Of a DNA stretch of 33,794 bases, positions 25,154-32,712 are shown piece by piece. Source of the stretch: Candidatus Melainabacteria bacterium. GTDB taxonomy: Bacteria; Cyanobacteriota; Vampirovibrionia; Obscuribacterales; Obscuribacteraceae. Made by a program: the position numbers and the translations under genes. Under the pieces are notes generated by a model. It was given only the letters and a program-made list of their open reading frames with translations. It had not been told where the DNA came from and searched no databases. Numbering within the stretch: position 1 is the first letter of the stretch; every line of letters begins with the position of its first letter. Where the stretch lies: NCBI GenBank assembly GCA_013288645.1, contig JABDBL010000027.1:1-33794 (forward strand), given 5' to 3'.

Positions 25154-25606
25154 TTATCCGCTACCACCGATTCCATAAAGATGTCCCAAATGTTCCAGAG
25201 GAGCAAATACAAATTTTGCTACAGCTAAGTCAAATAACCAGACAAACATGGTTATCAGTGCTACCAGAAATAAAACATTCCCAGTCTCTTTTATAACTTG
25301 AGAGCGTTCAGGCCAGCTTATTTTGCGAGCTTCTGCCCGTACTTCACCAAGAAATTGTCCAGCTTCTAGCAACGACTGCATTATTGGTAAATTTCCTAAC
25401 TTCTGCTTGGCTTCCTTTTGTTCTTCACCACTTTTCATTTTTTGTGGATTATTTGTCTTAGTTTTATAAGTTTTTGCTTTGTCAGCATCTCCACCTTGTT
25501 TAGACTTTAATGACCGCATAGGAAGCGCAGCATTACCTATTTTTCGGCCACCAGAATTTTCTGATTGCTTACTTTGAGTTGGTTTTTCCTTTTTCTTTAC
25601 TGCCAT
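25154..25606 (-). CDS. secE: Protein translocase subunit SecE with long N-terminal extension
   Basis: SecE clamps the SecY channel in the inner membrane. The conserved core is at the C-terminus: FLGEVRAEARKISWPERSQVIKETGNVLFLVALITMFVWLFDLAV, an amphipathic helix followed by one transmembrane helix. The core is about 65 residues, as in other single-helix SecE proteins. Ahead of it is about 85 residues of low-complexity Lys/Gln/Ser/Asn-rich sequence with no predicted membrane helix. I start at the ATG (25606); the frame is open to a TTG at 25621. It lies between tRNA(Trp) and nusG as in most bacteria. Confidence 0.92.
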   Translation of the reverse strand: MAVKKKEKPTQSKQSENSGGRKIGNAALPMRSLKSKQGGDADKAKTYKTKTNNPQKMKSGEEQKEAKQKLGNLPIMQSLLEAGQFLGEVRAEARKISWPERSQVIKETGNVLFLVALITMFVWLFDLAVAKFVFAPLEHLGHLYGIGGSG

Positions 25607-25647
25607 TAAGTCCACTGCCAATTGGCACTTGGTGACTATCCATAATT

Positions 25648-25718
25648 CGCGCCCTGAAGGAATCGAACCCTCACTAACGGTTTTGGAGACCGCTGTTCTA
25701 CCGTTAAACTAAAGGCGC
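25648..25718 (-). tRNA. trnW: tRNA-Trp (anticodon CCA)
   Basis: A 71-nt cloverleaf can be folded on the minus strand. The acceptor GCGCCTT/AGGGCGC has one G-T pair. The D stem is GTT/AAC, with GG in the D loop. The anticodon stem GCGGT/ACCGT encloses CTCCAAA with anticodon CCA. The T stem is GAGGG/CCTTC with loop TTCGATT, and the discriminator is G. The 3' CCA is not encoded. It sits 30 bp after rpmG and 41 bp before secE, its classic place. Confidence 0.96.
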
Positions 25719-25748
25719 TCTTAACAGTTCACGGTTACCACTAACACC

Positions 25749-25916
25749 TTACTTTTTAGTTTCCTTATGCTCTTGATGCTGACGGCAATAACTACAATAT
25801 TTGTTAATACTCAATCTTTCTGGATCGTTTTTCTTATTCTTCATTGTTGTGTAATTACGACGCTTACAGTTATTACAAGCAAGCGTAATAATAATTCGAT
25901 CGTCTTTCTTAGCCAC
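25749..25916 (-). CDS. rpmG: Ribosomal protein L33
   Basis: L33 is a small 50S protein near the E site. The 55-residue product starts [21 protein letters not shown] and keeps both zinc-ribbon pairs, CNNC and CSYC, so it is the zinc-binding (C+) form. An upstream in-frame GTG at 25931 would add five residues. I prefer the GTG at 25916 because GGGAG lies 8 nt before it and the product then begins as the family does. It is the first gene of the rpmG-trnW-secE-nusG-rplK-rplA block. Confidence 0.95.
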   Translation of the reverse strand: MAKKDDRIIITLACNNCKRRNYTTMKNKKNDPERLSINKYCSYCRQHQEHKETKK

Positions 25917-25954
25917 AGGACATACTCCCACTAATTACATTCATGAGTAATCAC

Positions 25955-25984
25955 ATAATAATATGCAATCATCATGCAAAACAA
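25955..25984 (-). promoter_or_regulatory. Candidate promoter of the rpmG-secE-nusG block
   Basis: On the minus strand TTGTTT (25984-25979) and TATTAT (25960-25955) are 18 bp apart. The -10 matches 5 of 6 consensus bases. Transcription would start about 32 nt before rpmG. The -35 overlaps the U-tract of the terminator described next. Confidence 0.35.
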
Positions 25985-26005
25985 AAACACCCCTCGCGAG
26001 GTGTT
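25978..26005 (-). terminator. Intrinsic terminator pointing toward rpmG
   Basis: On the minus strand a hairpin with outer AACAC/GTGTT and a GC-rich inner part (CTCG/CGAG) is followed by TTTTTGTTTT, a good U-tract. No minus-strand gene lies upstream of it within the window; the next 7.7 kb is coded on the plus strand. It may stop antisense transcription or be a leftover from a lost upstream gene. Confidence 0.6.
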
Positions 26006-26052
26006 CAGTAAGGAGTATATCCAGATAGCGCAAACGCTGTCAAGCCGGCTAG

Positions 26053-26091
26053 AATTACAAGTAATAAATAATCTCATTCAAATTTGTAATT
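26053..26091 (+). promoter_or_regulatory. AT-rich inverted repeats before the peptide-binding protein gene
   Basis: Arms AATTACAA (26053-26060) and TTGTAATT (26084-26091) form a perfect 8-bp inverted repeat with a 23-bp spacer. A second interleaved pair, TAATAAAT (26062-26069) and ATTTATTA (26089-26096), is also perfect. They end about 15 bp before the start codon and could be an operator, but the AT-richness makes chance plausible. Confidence 0.25.
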
Positions 26092-26110
26092 TATTAATAG
26101 TTATCAAGGA

Positions 26111-27709
26111 ATGTTAAAGAACTTTTGCAAATCTACCCCCTTTCTGCTTATCGGGCTTGTCCTTGTCATGACTAATTTGGCAAACAAACAAACCCCTAGA
26201 TTTGAAGCCAATACTTTGCGCATAAATCTCGGCTGCGAACCACCAAGCCTAGATTGGGCCAAAGCTACAGATGCAGCTTCATTTGACGTTGTTTCTAATA
26301 TAATGATTGGGCTGACAAGCTACGCGAATGATTTATCTTGCCGCCCAGCTTGTGCTGAAAGTTGGCAGATTCTAGATCATGGCAAGCATTACATATTTCA
26401 TTTGCGTCCAAATATTCGCTGGTCAGATGGCAAACCCTTAACAGCTTATGATTTTCAATACGCTTGGCGACGTTTGCTTGATCCAAAAACCGCAGCACCT
26501 TATGCATTTTTTCTCTATGATATAGAAAATGCTTTTGCCTACAACCAGGGCAAACTGAAAGATGCAAACGAATTAGGCATAAGAGCAATCAACGAAAGTA
26601 CTTTTGAAGTTCGCTTGAGTCGTCCCATAGCTTACTTCCTCTATTTGACTGCATTTTGTCCTACCTATCCTCAACGTCAAGATATTATTGAACGCTACAG
26701 CAACAATTGGACTGATCCAGGTCATTTAGTATGCAATGGGCCTTTCATTCTCACAAAATGGCAGCATGAATATAAAATTGAACTTACTGCCAATCCCTCC
26801 TACTATGCAGCAAAGCCCTCTTTAAAGACTATCAAAATGTTTATGATTCCCGAGCAATCTACCGCTTTTGCTCTATATGAAAATAATCAATTAGATTTTA
26901 TCGATAATCGCAGCCTCCCTACTTCTGAAATAGATCGATATCGAAAATCTGGCTGCAACGAGTATAGAGATATTGCTCTTTTAAGAGTAAGTTATTTGGG
27001 TTTCAATATTGAAAAAAAGCCATTTGATAATGTAAAAGTAAGGCGGGCCTTGTCTTTAGCAATCGACCGTGAGCGTGTTTGTCGTATTCTTCGCCACGGA
27101 GAAAAACCAATAGCTAATTTAATTCCTCCGCCCCTTCTAGGACATTCAGATTTTTCTACTGAACAATCATATAATCCTAAATTAGCCAGAAATCTATTAG
27201 CCCAAGCTGGCTATCCTGAAGGCAAAAATTTTCCCCAAACTTTTTTATTATATCCGCATCGCGAGGATACAAGATTATTAGTAGAAGTGATGCAAGACGA
27301 ATTGAAGCGTAACTTAAATATTCACGTTGACTTACTTAATCAAGAATGGCAAGTTTATTTGCAGACTTTGCGCAATAATACCCCACCCATATATAGATAC
27401 GCTTGGGGCGCGGATTATCCTGATCCTGATACTTTCATGAATTTATTTACTAGTCATAATGGTAACAACAATACTCATTGGTCAAATAAAACTTATGATC
27501 AATTGGTAAGCCTTGCTGGTTGCGAAGCAAACCCAGTAAAAAGAGCCACATTATATAAACAAGCTGATTACTTATTATGCAAGCAAGATGTGCCTATAAT
27601 TCCTGTTAATACGGCGGCGCAAAATATGCTTATCAAACCTTGGGTTCATGGCATCATTCCCAATGCCTTAGATTTACAGTTTTTCTCAAGCGTTGGTATT
27701 GGAGATTAG
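26111..27709 (+). CDS. ABC transporter substrate-binding protein, oligopeptide/dipeptide type (SBP family 5)
   Basis: This is the extracytoplasmic receptor of an Opp/Dpp-type importer. The 532-residue product starts with a signal sequence (FLLIGLVLVMTNLA) without an obvious lipobox Cys, so it may be periplasmic or membrane-tethered. Family markers are NLGCEPPSLDWAKATDAASFDVV (N-terminal SBP_5 signature), WQILDHGKHYIFHLRPNIRWSDGKPLTAYDFQYAWRR, FDNVKVRRALSLAIDRERVC and YAWGADYPDPDTFMNLFTSHNG. An AAGGA directly abuts the ATG, an unusually short spacing. Two permease genes follow at once. The substrate is most likely a peptide, but murein peptide or another solute is possible. Confidence 0.93.
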   Translation: MLKNFCKSTPFLLIGLVLVMTNLANKQTPRFEANTLRINLGCEPPSLDWAKATDAASFDVVSNIMIGLTSYANDLSCRPACAESWQILDHGKHYIFHLRPNIRWSDGKPLTAYDFQYAWRRLLDPKTAAPYAFFLYDIENAFAYNQGKLKDANELGIRAINESTFEVRLSRPIAYFLYLTAFCPTYPQRQDIIERYSNNWTDPGHLVCNGPFILTKWQHEYKIELTANPSYYAAKPSLKTIKMFMIPEQSTAFALYENNQLDFIDNRSLPTSEIDRYRKSGCNEYRDIALLRVSYLGFNIEKKPFDNVKVRRALSLAIDRERVCRILRHGEKPIANLIPPPLLGHSDFSTEQSYNPKLARNLLAQAGYPEGKNFPQTFLLYPHREDTRLLVEVMQDELKRNLNIHVDLLNQEWQVYLQTLRNNTPPIYRYAWGADYPDPDTFMNLFTSHNGNNNTHWSNKTYDQLVSLAGCEANPVKRATLYKQADYLLCKQDVPIIPVNTAAQNMLIKPWVHGIIPNALDLQFFSSVGIGD

Positions 27710-27710
27710 G

Positions 27711-28631
27711 ATGTCAAAATTAATCATCAAAAGAATATTGATCATGCTGCCTCTTTTGTGGTTAATTGCCACTTTAACTTTCTTCCTGCTGCGAGTTTTA
27801 CCTGGCGGACCTTTTGACGCTGAGAAAAATCTACCACCAGAAATCATTGCCAATTTGAAAGCTAAATATCATATGGATAGGACTCTGCCTGAACAATATT
27901 ATATTTATTTGCAAAGAGTAGTTAAAGGTGATCTAGGAATTTCTTATAAGTATCTCGATCGTTCAGTAAACGATATTCTTGCTTCTGCTCTCCCTGTTTC
28001 TCTCACTCTGGGGATTGCCGCTTTATTTCTGGCAATAATTATCGGTGTGCCACTAGGGATAGTAGCTGCCACCAAAAAGGGTACAGCTATCGACGCCATG
28101 TGTATAATTTGCTCTACACTGGGAGTTTCGCTCCCCAGTTTTGTCATCGGCGCATTGCTCATTTTTGTTTTTGGCATCTGGCTAAAACTATTACCAGTAG
28201 CCTTATGGGAATCGGCTTGGCACGTAATATTACCTGCTTTCACTTTAGCTAGCGGTCCAACTGCTTATCTAGCCCGCCTTACCCGCTCAAGCGTTATAGA
28301 CGCGCTCAGTAAAGACTGGGTAAGAACAGCTCAGATAAAAGGAGAACCGTACTTACAAACAGTTATCAATCATGCTTTGCGCAACGCACTTATTCCAATA
28401 ATCACCGTACTAGGACCTTTGAGCGCTATTTTAATCACTGGCTCATTTGTAGTAGAGACTATTTATGCTATTCCAGGCATGGGTCGTTTTTTCATTACTG
28501 CTGTCAGTAATCGAGATTATGACTTAGTAATCGGCACAACTCTTATTTTTGCTCTTCTGCTTATAATCGCTAATACTATTGTAGATATCCTCTATCATAT
28601 TCTTGATCCCAGAATAACTATTTCAGACTAA
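27711..28631 (+). CDS. ABC transporter permease, OppB/DppB type
   Basis: This is one of the two membrane subunits of the peptide-type importer. The 306-residue product has an N-terminal signature (FFLLRVLPGGPFDAEKNLPPE), six hydrophobic helices, and the ATPase-coupling EAA-type loop (ARLTRSSVIDALSKDWVRTAQIKGEPYLQTVINHALRNALIP). The ending ETIYAIPGMGRFFITAVSNRDYDLV is typical. I place the start at the ATG at 27711: GGAG lies 6 nt upstream, and it is 1 nt after the stop of the binding-protein gene. The frame itself is open further upstream inside that gene. The second permease starts 3 nt after its stop. Confidence 0.93.
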   Translation: MSKLIIKRILIMLPLLWLIATLTFFLLRVLPGGPFDAEKNLPPEIIANLKAKYHMDRTLPEQYYIYLQRVVKGDLGISYKYLDRSVNDILASALPVSLTLGIAALFLAIIIGVPLGIVAATKKGTAIDAMCIICSTLGVSLPSFVIGALLIFVFGIWLKLLPVALWESAWHVILPAFTLASGPTAYLARLTRSSVIDALSKDWVRTAQIKGEPYLQTVINHALRNALIPIITVLGPLSAILITGSFVVETIYAIPGMGRFFITAVSNRDYDLVIGTTLIFALLLIIANTIVDILYHILDPRITISD

Positions 28632-28634
28632 CAG

Positions 28635-29456
28635 ATGATGAAAAATAGAACATATTTAGCAAAAATTGCAGGCTGCATCATTTTCATTTTGTGCTTAATT
28701 GCTATTTTATCCTCCTTCGGCTTTCCTTTCACACCTTACGCATTCGACCAAACTAGTGAGCATATTTTAGAAGCACCATCGGCCCAACATCTCTTTGGTA
28801 CCGATGAATTGGGTAGAGATTTACTGACCAGAATAATTTATGGCTCACAGCTTTCTATCAGTATCGGTTTTCTCACAGCTTTAATAGCTTCCATAGTTGG
28901 CATTACCTACGGTGCTATAGCAGGTTTTGCCGGTGATCGGATAGACACCTTTATGATGCGCGGAATTGATTTATTTTATGCTTTACCAGATTTACTAATA
29001 ATGATTCTAGTAGGCATAATTATAGGTCGAGGTACTTTGGGCATATTGTTAGCGCTAGGACTAGTCAGCTGGATGGGCACAGCAAGGTTGGTAAGAGCAC
29101 AGTTCCTAACCCTAAAGAACGAAGAATTCATCGAGGCAGCCCGGGCTTGCGGCGCTAGTTCTTGGACAATTATTACCAGACATTTATTACCAAACGCTCT
29201 ATCCCCGGTTATCGTCTCTCTCACTTTTATAATACCTTCGGCAATTTTAGCTGAATCCACACTTAGTTTTATCGGGCTTGGTTTGTCTCCTCCTGCATGT
29301 AGTTGGGGCACATTGGCTAGCGAGGGATGGCGGGCTTTGCGTACAGAACCACACTTGATACTTTGGCCTAGTCTATTCATTTTTATGGTAGTTCTCAGTT
29401 TCAATCTTCTTGGTGATACACTTGCTGATACTATGGATCCAAAAACTAGAGTTTAG
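28635..29456 (+). CDS. ABC transporter permease, OppC/DppC type
   Basis: This is the second membrane subunit of the importer. The 273-residue product has the family's conserved segment HLFGTDELGRDLLTRIIYGSQLSISIGF after the first helix. Then come GIDLFYALPDLLIMIL, the EAA coupling loop (LKNEEFIEAARACGASSWTIITRHLLPNALSP), AESTLSFIGLGLSPPACSWGTLASEGW and the C-terminal NLLGDTLADTMDPKTRV. Two consecutive ATGs (28635, 28638) are possible starts. It pairs with the preceding permease. The expected OppD and OppF ATPases are not found downstream, so they must be encoded elsewhere. Confidence 0.93.
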   Translation: MMKNRTYLAKIAGCIIFILCLIAILSSFGFPFTPYAFDQTSEHILEAPSAQHLFGTDELGRDLLTRIIYGSQLSISIGFLTALIASIVGITYGAIAGFAGDRIDTFMMRGIDLFYALPDLLIMILVGIIIGRGTLGILLALGLVSWMGTARLVRAQFLTLKNEEFIEAARACGASSWTIITRHLLPNALSPVIVSLTFIIPSAILAESTLSFIGLGLSPPACSWGTLASEGWRALRTEPHLILWPSLFIFMVVLSFNLLGDTLADTMDPKTRV

Positions 29457-29460
29457 ACAT

Positions 29461-30327
29461 ATGAGAACATTGATTAACTGTATATTTCTAACCATCTGCT
29501 TTATCATCGGTTTACATCCAGCTTATGCTAAAGAAAACGGTTGGATTTTAACTCAACGCAGTAAAATATTTGGCGATCAATACATATATATCAGTACACA
29601 CGGAGTCAAATGCATTAACCCCAAACAGGGTATAGGTTGGGTTAGCCAAACCCCAAACTGGAACATAACTTTCTTTAATGAAAAAACAAAATTATATTAC
29701 CCGCTTTCCTCTTCTAATTGGAAAACAAAAATTGCCAAAAATGGCTTAATACCAGGCAATATAATTTGGTCCAAAGTGTCGACTGGGACTATTGCCGGAT
29801 TAAAAGCTAGTCAATACAAAATGGTTAATAGCGCAAGCTCCACTAATGCACACTCCGCAAAATGGCTTTCAGCAACTTATTGGTTAGCCGATGAGATAAA
29901 TATACCAGCAAGCTTAGCCCAATTAATAAGTAGCGCCTGTGGTTTACCCTCATCAGATTCGATACCATTAGAATTAAGCTATCGCAATCAAAGAGGAAAT
30001 ACAGAAACATTACTTAGTACCTATCATCAACAGACAGCTGTCATCCCTAATTCTTATTTTTCCTCTCCCCCTGGCTACAAAATCGCAAGAAGTGAAGTAG
30101 AAGTTTTAGTGAGCAAAGAAAACAAAGCTCTTATTGACGAATTGGCAAATGATTTAACTAGCGATAATCCACATACTAAAATCAATCCTCAACTAATTGA
30201 TGCTTCAAAACAAATATCACCTGAGTCCATAAATAAATTGCCAAATCAAGTGAATTTACCTGGCGGCAGAACGGTAAGTAAAGACCAAATCAACAAATTC
30301 TTAGATAGACTGAAACAGAGCAATTAG
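29461..30327 (+). CDS. Secreted hypothetical protein, 288 aa
   Basis: I start at the ATG at 29461, 4 nt after the OppC-like stop, because it gives a clear signal peptide (MRTLINCIFLTICFIIGLHPAYA, cleavage likely after AYA near residue 23). The frame is open further upstream inside the permease gene. The mature part is beta-rich with Trp/Tyr (GWILTQRSKIFGDQYIYIST, VKCINPKQGIGWVSQTPNWNITFFNE). It ends with a proline/asparagine-rich tail and a final amphipathic helix (KDQINKFLDRLKQSN). I do not recognise a family. Its position suggests cotranscription with the transporter, perhaps as an envelope accessory factor, but nothing in the sequence proves this. Confidence 0.6.
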   Translation: MRTLINCIFLTICFIIGLHPAYAKENGWILTQRSKIFGDQYIYISTHGVKCINPKQGIGWVSQTPNWNITFFNEKTKLYYPLSSSNWKTKIAKNGLIPGNIIWSKVSTGTIAGLKASQYKMVNSASSTNAHSAKWLSATYWLADEINIPASLAQLISSACGLPSSDSIPLELSYRNQRGNTETLLSTYHQQTAVIPNSYFSSPPGYKIARSEVEVLVSKENKALIDELANDLTSDNPHTKINPQLIDASKQISPESINKLPNQVNLPGGRTVSKDQINKFLDRLKQSN

Positions 30328-30353
30328 TATAGAAAGGAATAAAACTAATTAAG

Positions 30354-31373
30354 TTGTCAGAAAAACAAAATAGCGAACAAATCATTACTATAGTGGGAGC
30401 GGGAAGTTGGGGGCTTACTCTTGCTTGGTTATTTGCCCAGTCCGAAAATCAGGTTGTGCTTTACACCGGCAACAAAGAAAAACTAGACAAACTAAACAAG
30501 CATCACAAATTAGATAAACCTGTAAAAGTAGATTTTATTCAAAACAAAGTCACATTCACCGACAACCTTACATTTGCTGTCAGCCAAGCTAACATAATAG
30601 TTTTTTGCTGCACTTCTCAGTCAATGCGCGATTTGACAAAAAGGGTTGCCCTTAATCTAAAAGAAGAAAATAGCCAAGCTATTTTGGTCAGTGCCGTCAA
30701 AGGACTTGAACTGGATTCGCTCAAAAGAATGTCTGAAGTTATAGAACAAGAATTGCCTGGCTTTGAACTTTGTGTACTATCGGGACCCAATTTAGCTAAG
30801 GAAATTTTGCAAGGCTTACCGACCGCTGCTGTTATTGCTAGCAAAAACGCCTCGGCTGCCTTGGCTGTGCAAAAATATTTATCTGTGCCAAAGTTTAGAC
30901 TCTACACAAATGCAGATGTCATTGGCGTTGAATTGGGTGGCACACTCAAGAACGTTATTGCCATAGCCGCCGGCTGCGCTGACGGATTAAATTTGGGCGC
31001 CAATGCCAAGGCAGCTTTAATAACTCGCGGCTTAGCAGAAATATCCAGACTTGCTCTGCTGCTTGGAGCCAAGCCTATTACGCTAGCGGGATTAGCAGGA
31101 ATGGGAGACTTGTTAGCCACTTGTTCTAGCCCATTCTCGCGCAATTACCACTTAGGACTAGAGAGAGCCAAAGGCAAGTCATTACAAAGTATTTTAAAAG
31201 AGACTGGCGCTGTAATTGAGGGAATTACCACTACCGCTGCTGTTTGCAAATTGAGTCAAAACCTGAATATTGAGCTGCCAATTGCTAAACTAGTACAAGC
31301 ATTTTTAGATGGCTCACTATCTCCTAGCGAAGCCATAATGACCTTGATGAATAGACCGCTTATTAGCGAATAA
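30354..31373 (+). CDS. gpsA: Glycerol-3-phosphate dehydrogenase [NAD(P)+]
   Basis: GpsA reduces dihydroxyacetone phosphate to sn-glycerol-3-phosphate, the backbone of phospholipids. The ~339-residue product has the Rossmann nucleotide loop VGAGSWGLTLAWLFA. VSAVKGLELDSL holds the catalytic-region Lys, SGPNLAKEILQGLPTAAVIAS follows, and the C-terminal domain has ELGGTLKNVIAIAAGCADGLNLGANAKAALITRGL and TCSSPFSRNYHLG. The start is poorly defined: TTG at 30354 lies 15 nt from AAAGGA, while an in-frame ATT at 30348 is at the ideal 9 nt. No ATG is available before the nucleotide loop. It follows the secreted protein by 26 bp and precedes a glycosyltransferase. Confidence 0.96.
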   Translation: MSEKQNSEQIITIVGAGSWGLTLAWLFAQSENQVVLYTGNKEKLDKLNKHHKLDKPVKVDFIQNKVTFTDNLTFAVSQANIIVFCCTSQSMRDLTKRVALNLKEENSQAILVSAVKGLELDSLKRMSEVIEQELPGFELCVLSGPNLAKEILQGLPTAAVIASKNASAALAVQKYLSVPKFRLYTNADVIGVELGGTLKNVIAIAAGCADGLNLGANAKAALITRGLAEISRLALLLGAKPITLAGLAGMGDLLATCSSPFSRNYHLGLERAKGKSLQSILKETGAVIEGITTTAAVCKLSQNLNIELPIAKLVQAFLDGSLSPSEAIMTLMNRPLISE

Positions 31374-31437
31374 AATTGTTCTGTCTTACCCTTAAAGCAC
31401 ACTCAAAAACGTTTATATAAAAACGTCCAACGGGCAA

Positions 31438-32685
31438 ATGAACACAAATAAAAGAGTTTTGATGTTGTCATGGGAATATCCGCCACGAATTATTGGCGGT
31501 TTAGCTCGTGTCGTCTGTTCTTTATCACGAGAGCTGGCAAATTCTGGCTGGGATGTTCATATTGTCACAGCTGATCACCCAAGCACACTTGAGCATGAAT
31601 CAGACGGACCAGTTAAAGTGCATCGGGTAAAGAATCAAACCGATACAACCCCAGACTTTCTAAGCTGGGTAAGCAGATTTAATATTGGCTTGCTCCAATA
31701 TGCTATCCAATTACACAATCAGTCGCCTTTCTCAATTGTGCACGCCCATGACTGGATGGTTAATGATGCTGCATGGACAATGAAAATAGGTTTTAACATC
31801 CCTCTCATCAGCACTATTCACGCAACTGAATCAGGAAGAATGCATGGTATCCATAACGATTTACAACGTTACATCCACCAAATCGAATGGCGGCTTACTT
31901 ATGAATCCTGGCGGGTTATTGTTAATAGTCATCATATGCATGCAGAGTTGGAAGGTCTTTTTGCTCTGCCCGTTAATAAAATAATTGTCATTCCTAATGG
32001 CACCGATGTAGAAAGTTTTTCTGTCAATTTTGATCGCCAACATTTAAGAAATAGTCTTGCTGCCCCTAGCCAACGTATAGTGCTCTATGTGGGCCGTCTT
32101 GTGCGTGAAAAAGGCGTACAAATATTATTGGATGCCGCACCTAAAGTTATCAATGCCTGCCCAGACACAAAATTCATAATCGTTGGCACTGGTTATTATA
32201 TGGATGAATTAAAACAGCAAGCTTACAATCTAGGCATAGACCACCACATAAATTTTCTTGGTTATGTAGATGACGAAGCGCTGAGAAAACTTTACAATAT
32301 AGCTGATGTTGTTTGTATTCCTAGTTTGTACGAACCCTTCGGCATTGTTGCTCTAGAAGCAATGGCTGCTAAAGTCCCAGTTGTTACTTCTGATACCGGC
32401 GGCTTACGAGATTTCGTCGAGAACATGGTTACCGGCATAACTACCTATGCGGGAGATCCTGGCAGTTTAGCTTGGGGATTGTTGGAAGTTCTCAGGAATC
32501 AAGAATTAGCCAAAAATATTGTGCGTAAAGCATACGAACGTGTCTCAACAATATACAACTGGAAAGTAATCGCAAAACAAACAGGCGAAATTTATACCCA
32601 AATTATAGAAGAATCTAAAAACTCGCTTAATTATAAAACGAATAAGACTGTACCCCAACCAATGCTAAATCCCCGGTCAATTTAA
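31438..32685 (+). CDS. Glycosyltransferase family 4 protein (glycogen-synthase/GT4-like)
   Basis: This 415-residue retaining glycosyltransferase has the GT-B fold. The N-terminal acceptor domain contains MLSWEYPPRIIGGLARVV (the Gly loop) and VHAHDWM, typical of GT4 enzymes related to starch/glycogen synthases. The C-terminal donor domain contains PNGTDVESF, YVGRLVREKGVQILLDA and the E-x7-E motif EPFGIVALE (Glu 299 and 307), followed by VVTSDTGGLRDFV. It most likely transfers a nucleotide-activated sugar to a cell-surface or storage glycan. It lies 27 bp before a sugar-nucleotide pyrophosphorylase gene, and the two may form one unit. The donor and acceptor cannot be told from sequence. Confidence 0.9.
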   Translation: MNTNKRVLMLSWEYPPRIIGGLARVVCSLSRELANSGWDVHIVTADHPSTLEHESDGPVKVHRVKNQTDTTPDFLSWVSRFNIGLLQYAIQLHNQSPFSIVHAHDWMVNDAAWTMKIGFNIPLISTIHATESGRMHGIHNDLQRYIHQIEWRLTYESWRVIVNSHHMHAELEGLFALPVNKIIVIPNGTDVESFSVNFDRQHLRNSLAAPSQRIVLYVGRLVREKGVQILLDAAPKVINACPDTKFIIVGTGYYMDELKQQAYNLGIDHHINFLGYVDDEALRKLYNIADVVCIPSLYEPFGIVALEAMAAKVPVVTSDTGGLRDFVENMVTGITTYAGDPGSLAWGLLEVLRNQELAKNIVRKAYERVSTIYNWKVIAKQTGEIYTQIIEESKNSLNYKTNKTVPQPMLNPRSI

Positions 32686-32712
32686 AACATCATGGCTATG
32701 AGGAGTAACTGA

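Noticed and set aside
24874-25296. 140-codon plus-strand frame spanning nusG and secE
   Set aside because: It overlaps two conserved genes on the other strand and the product resembles no protein.
28976-29404. 142-codon minus-strand frame across the OppC-like gene
   Set aside because: Antisense to a gene with clear permease motifs; no RBS and no recognisable domain.
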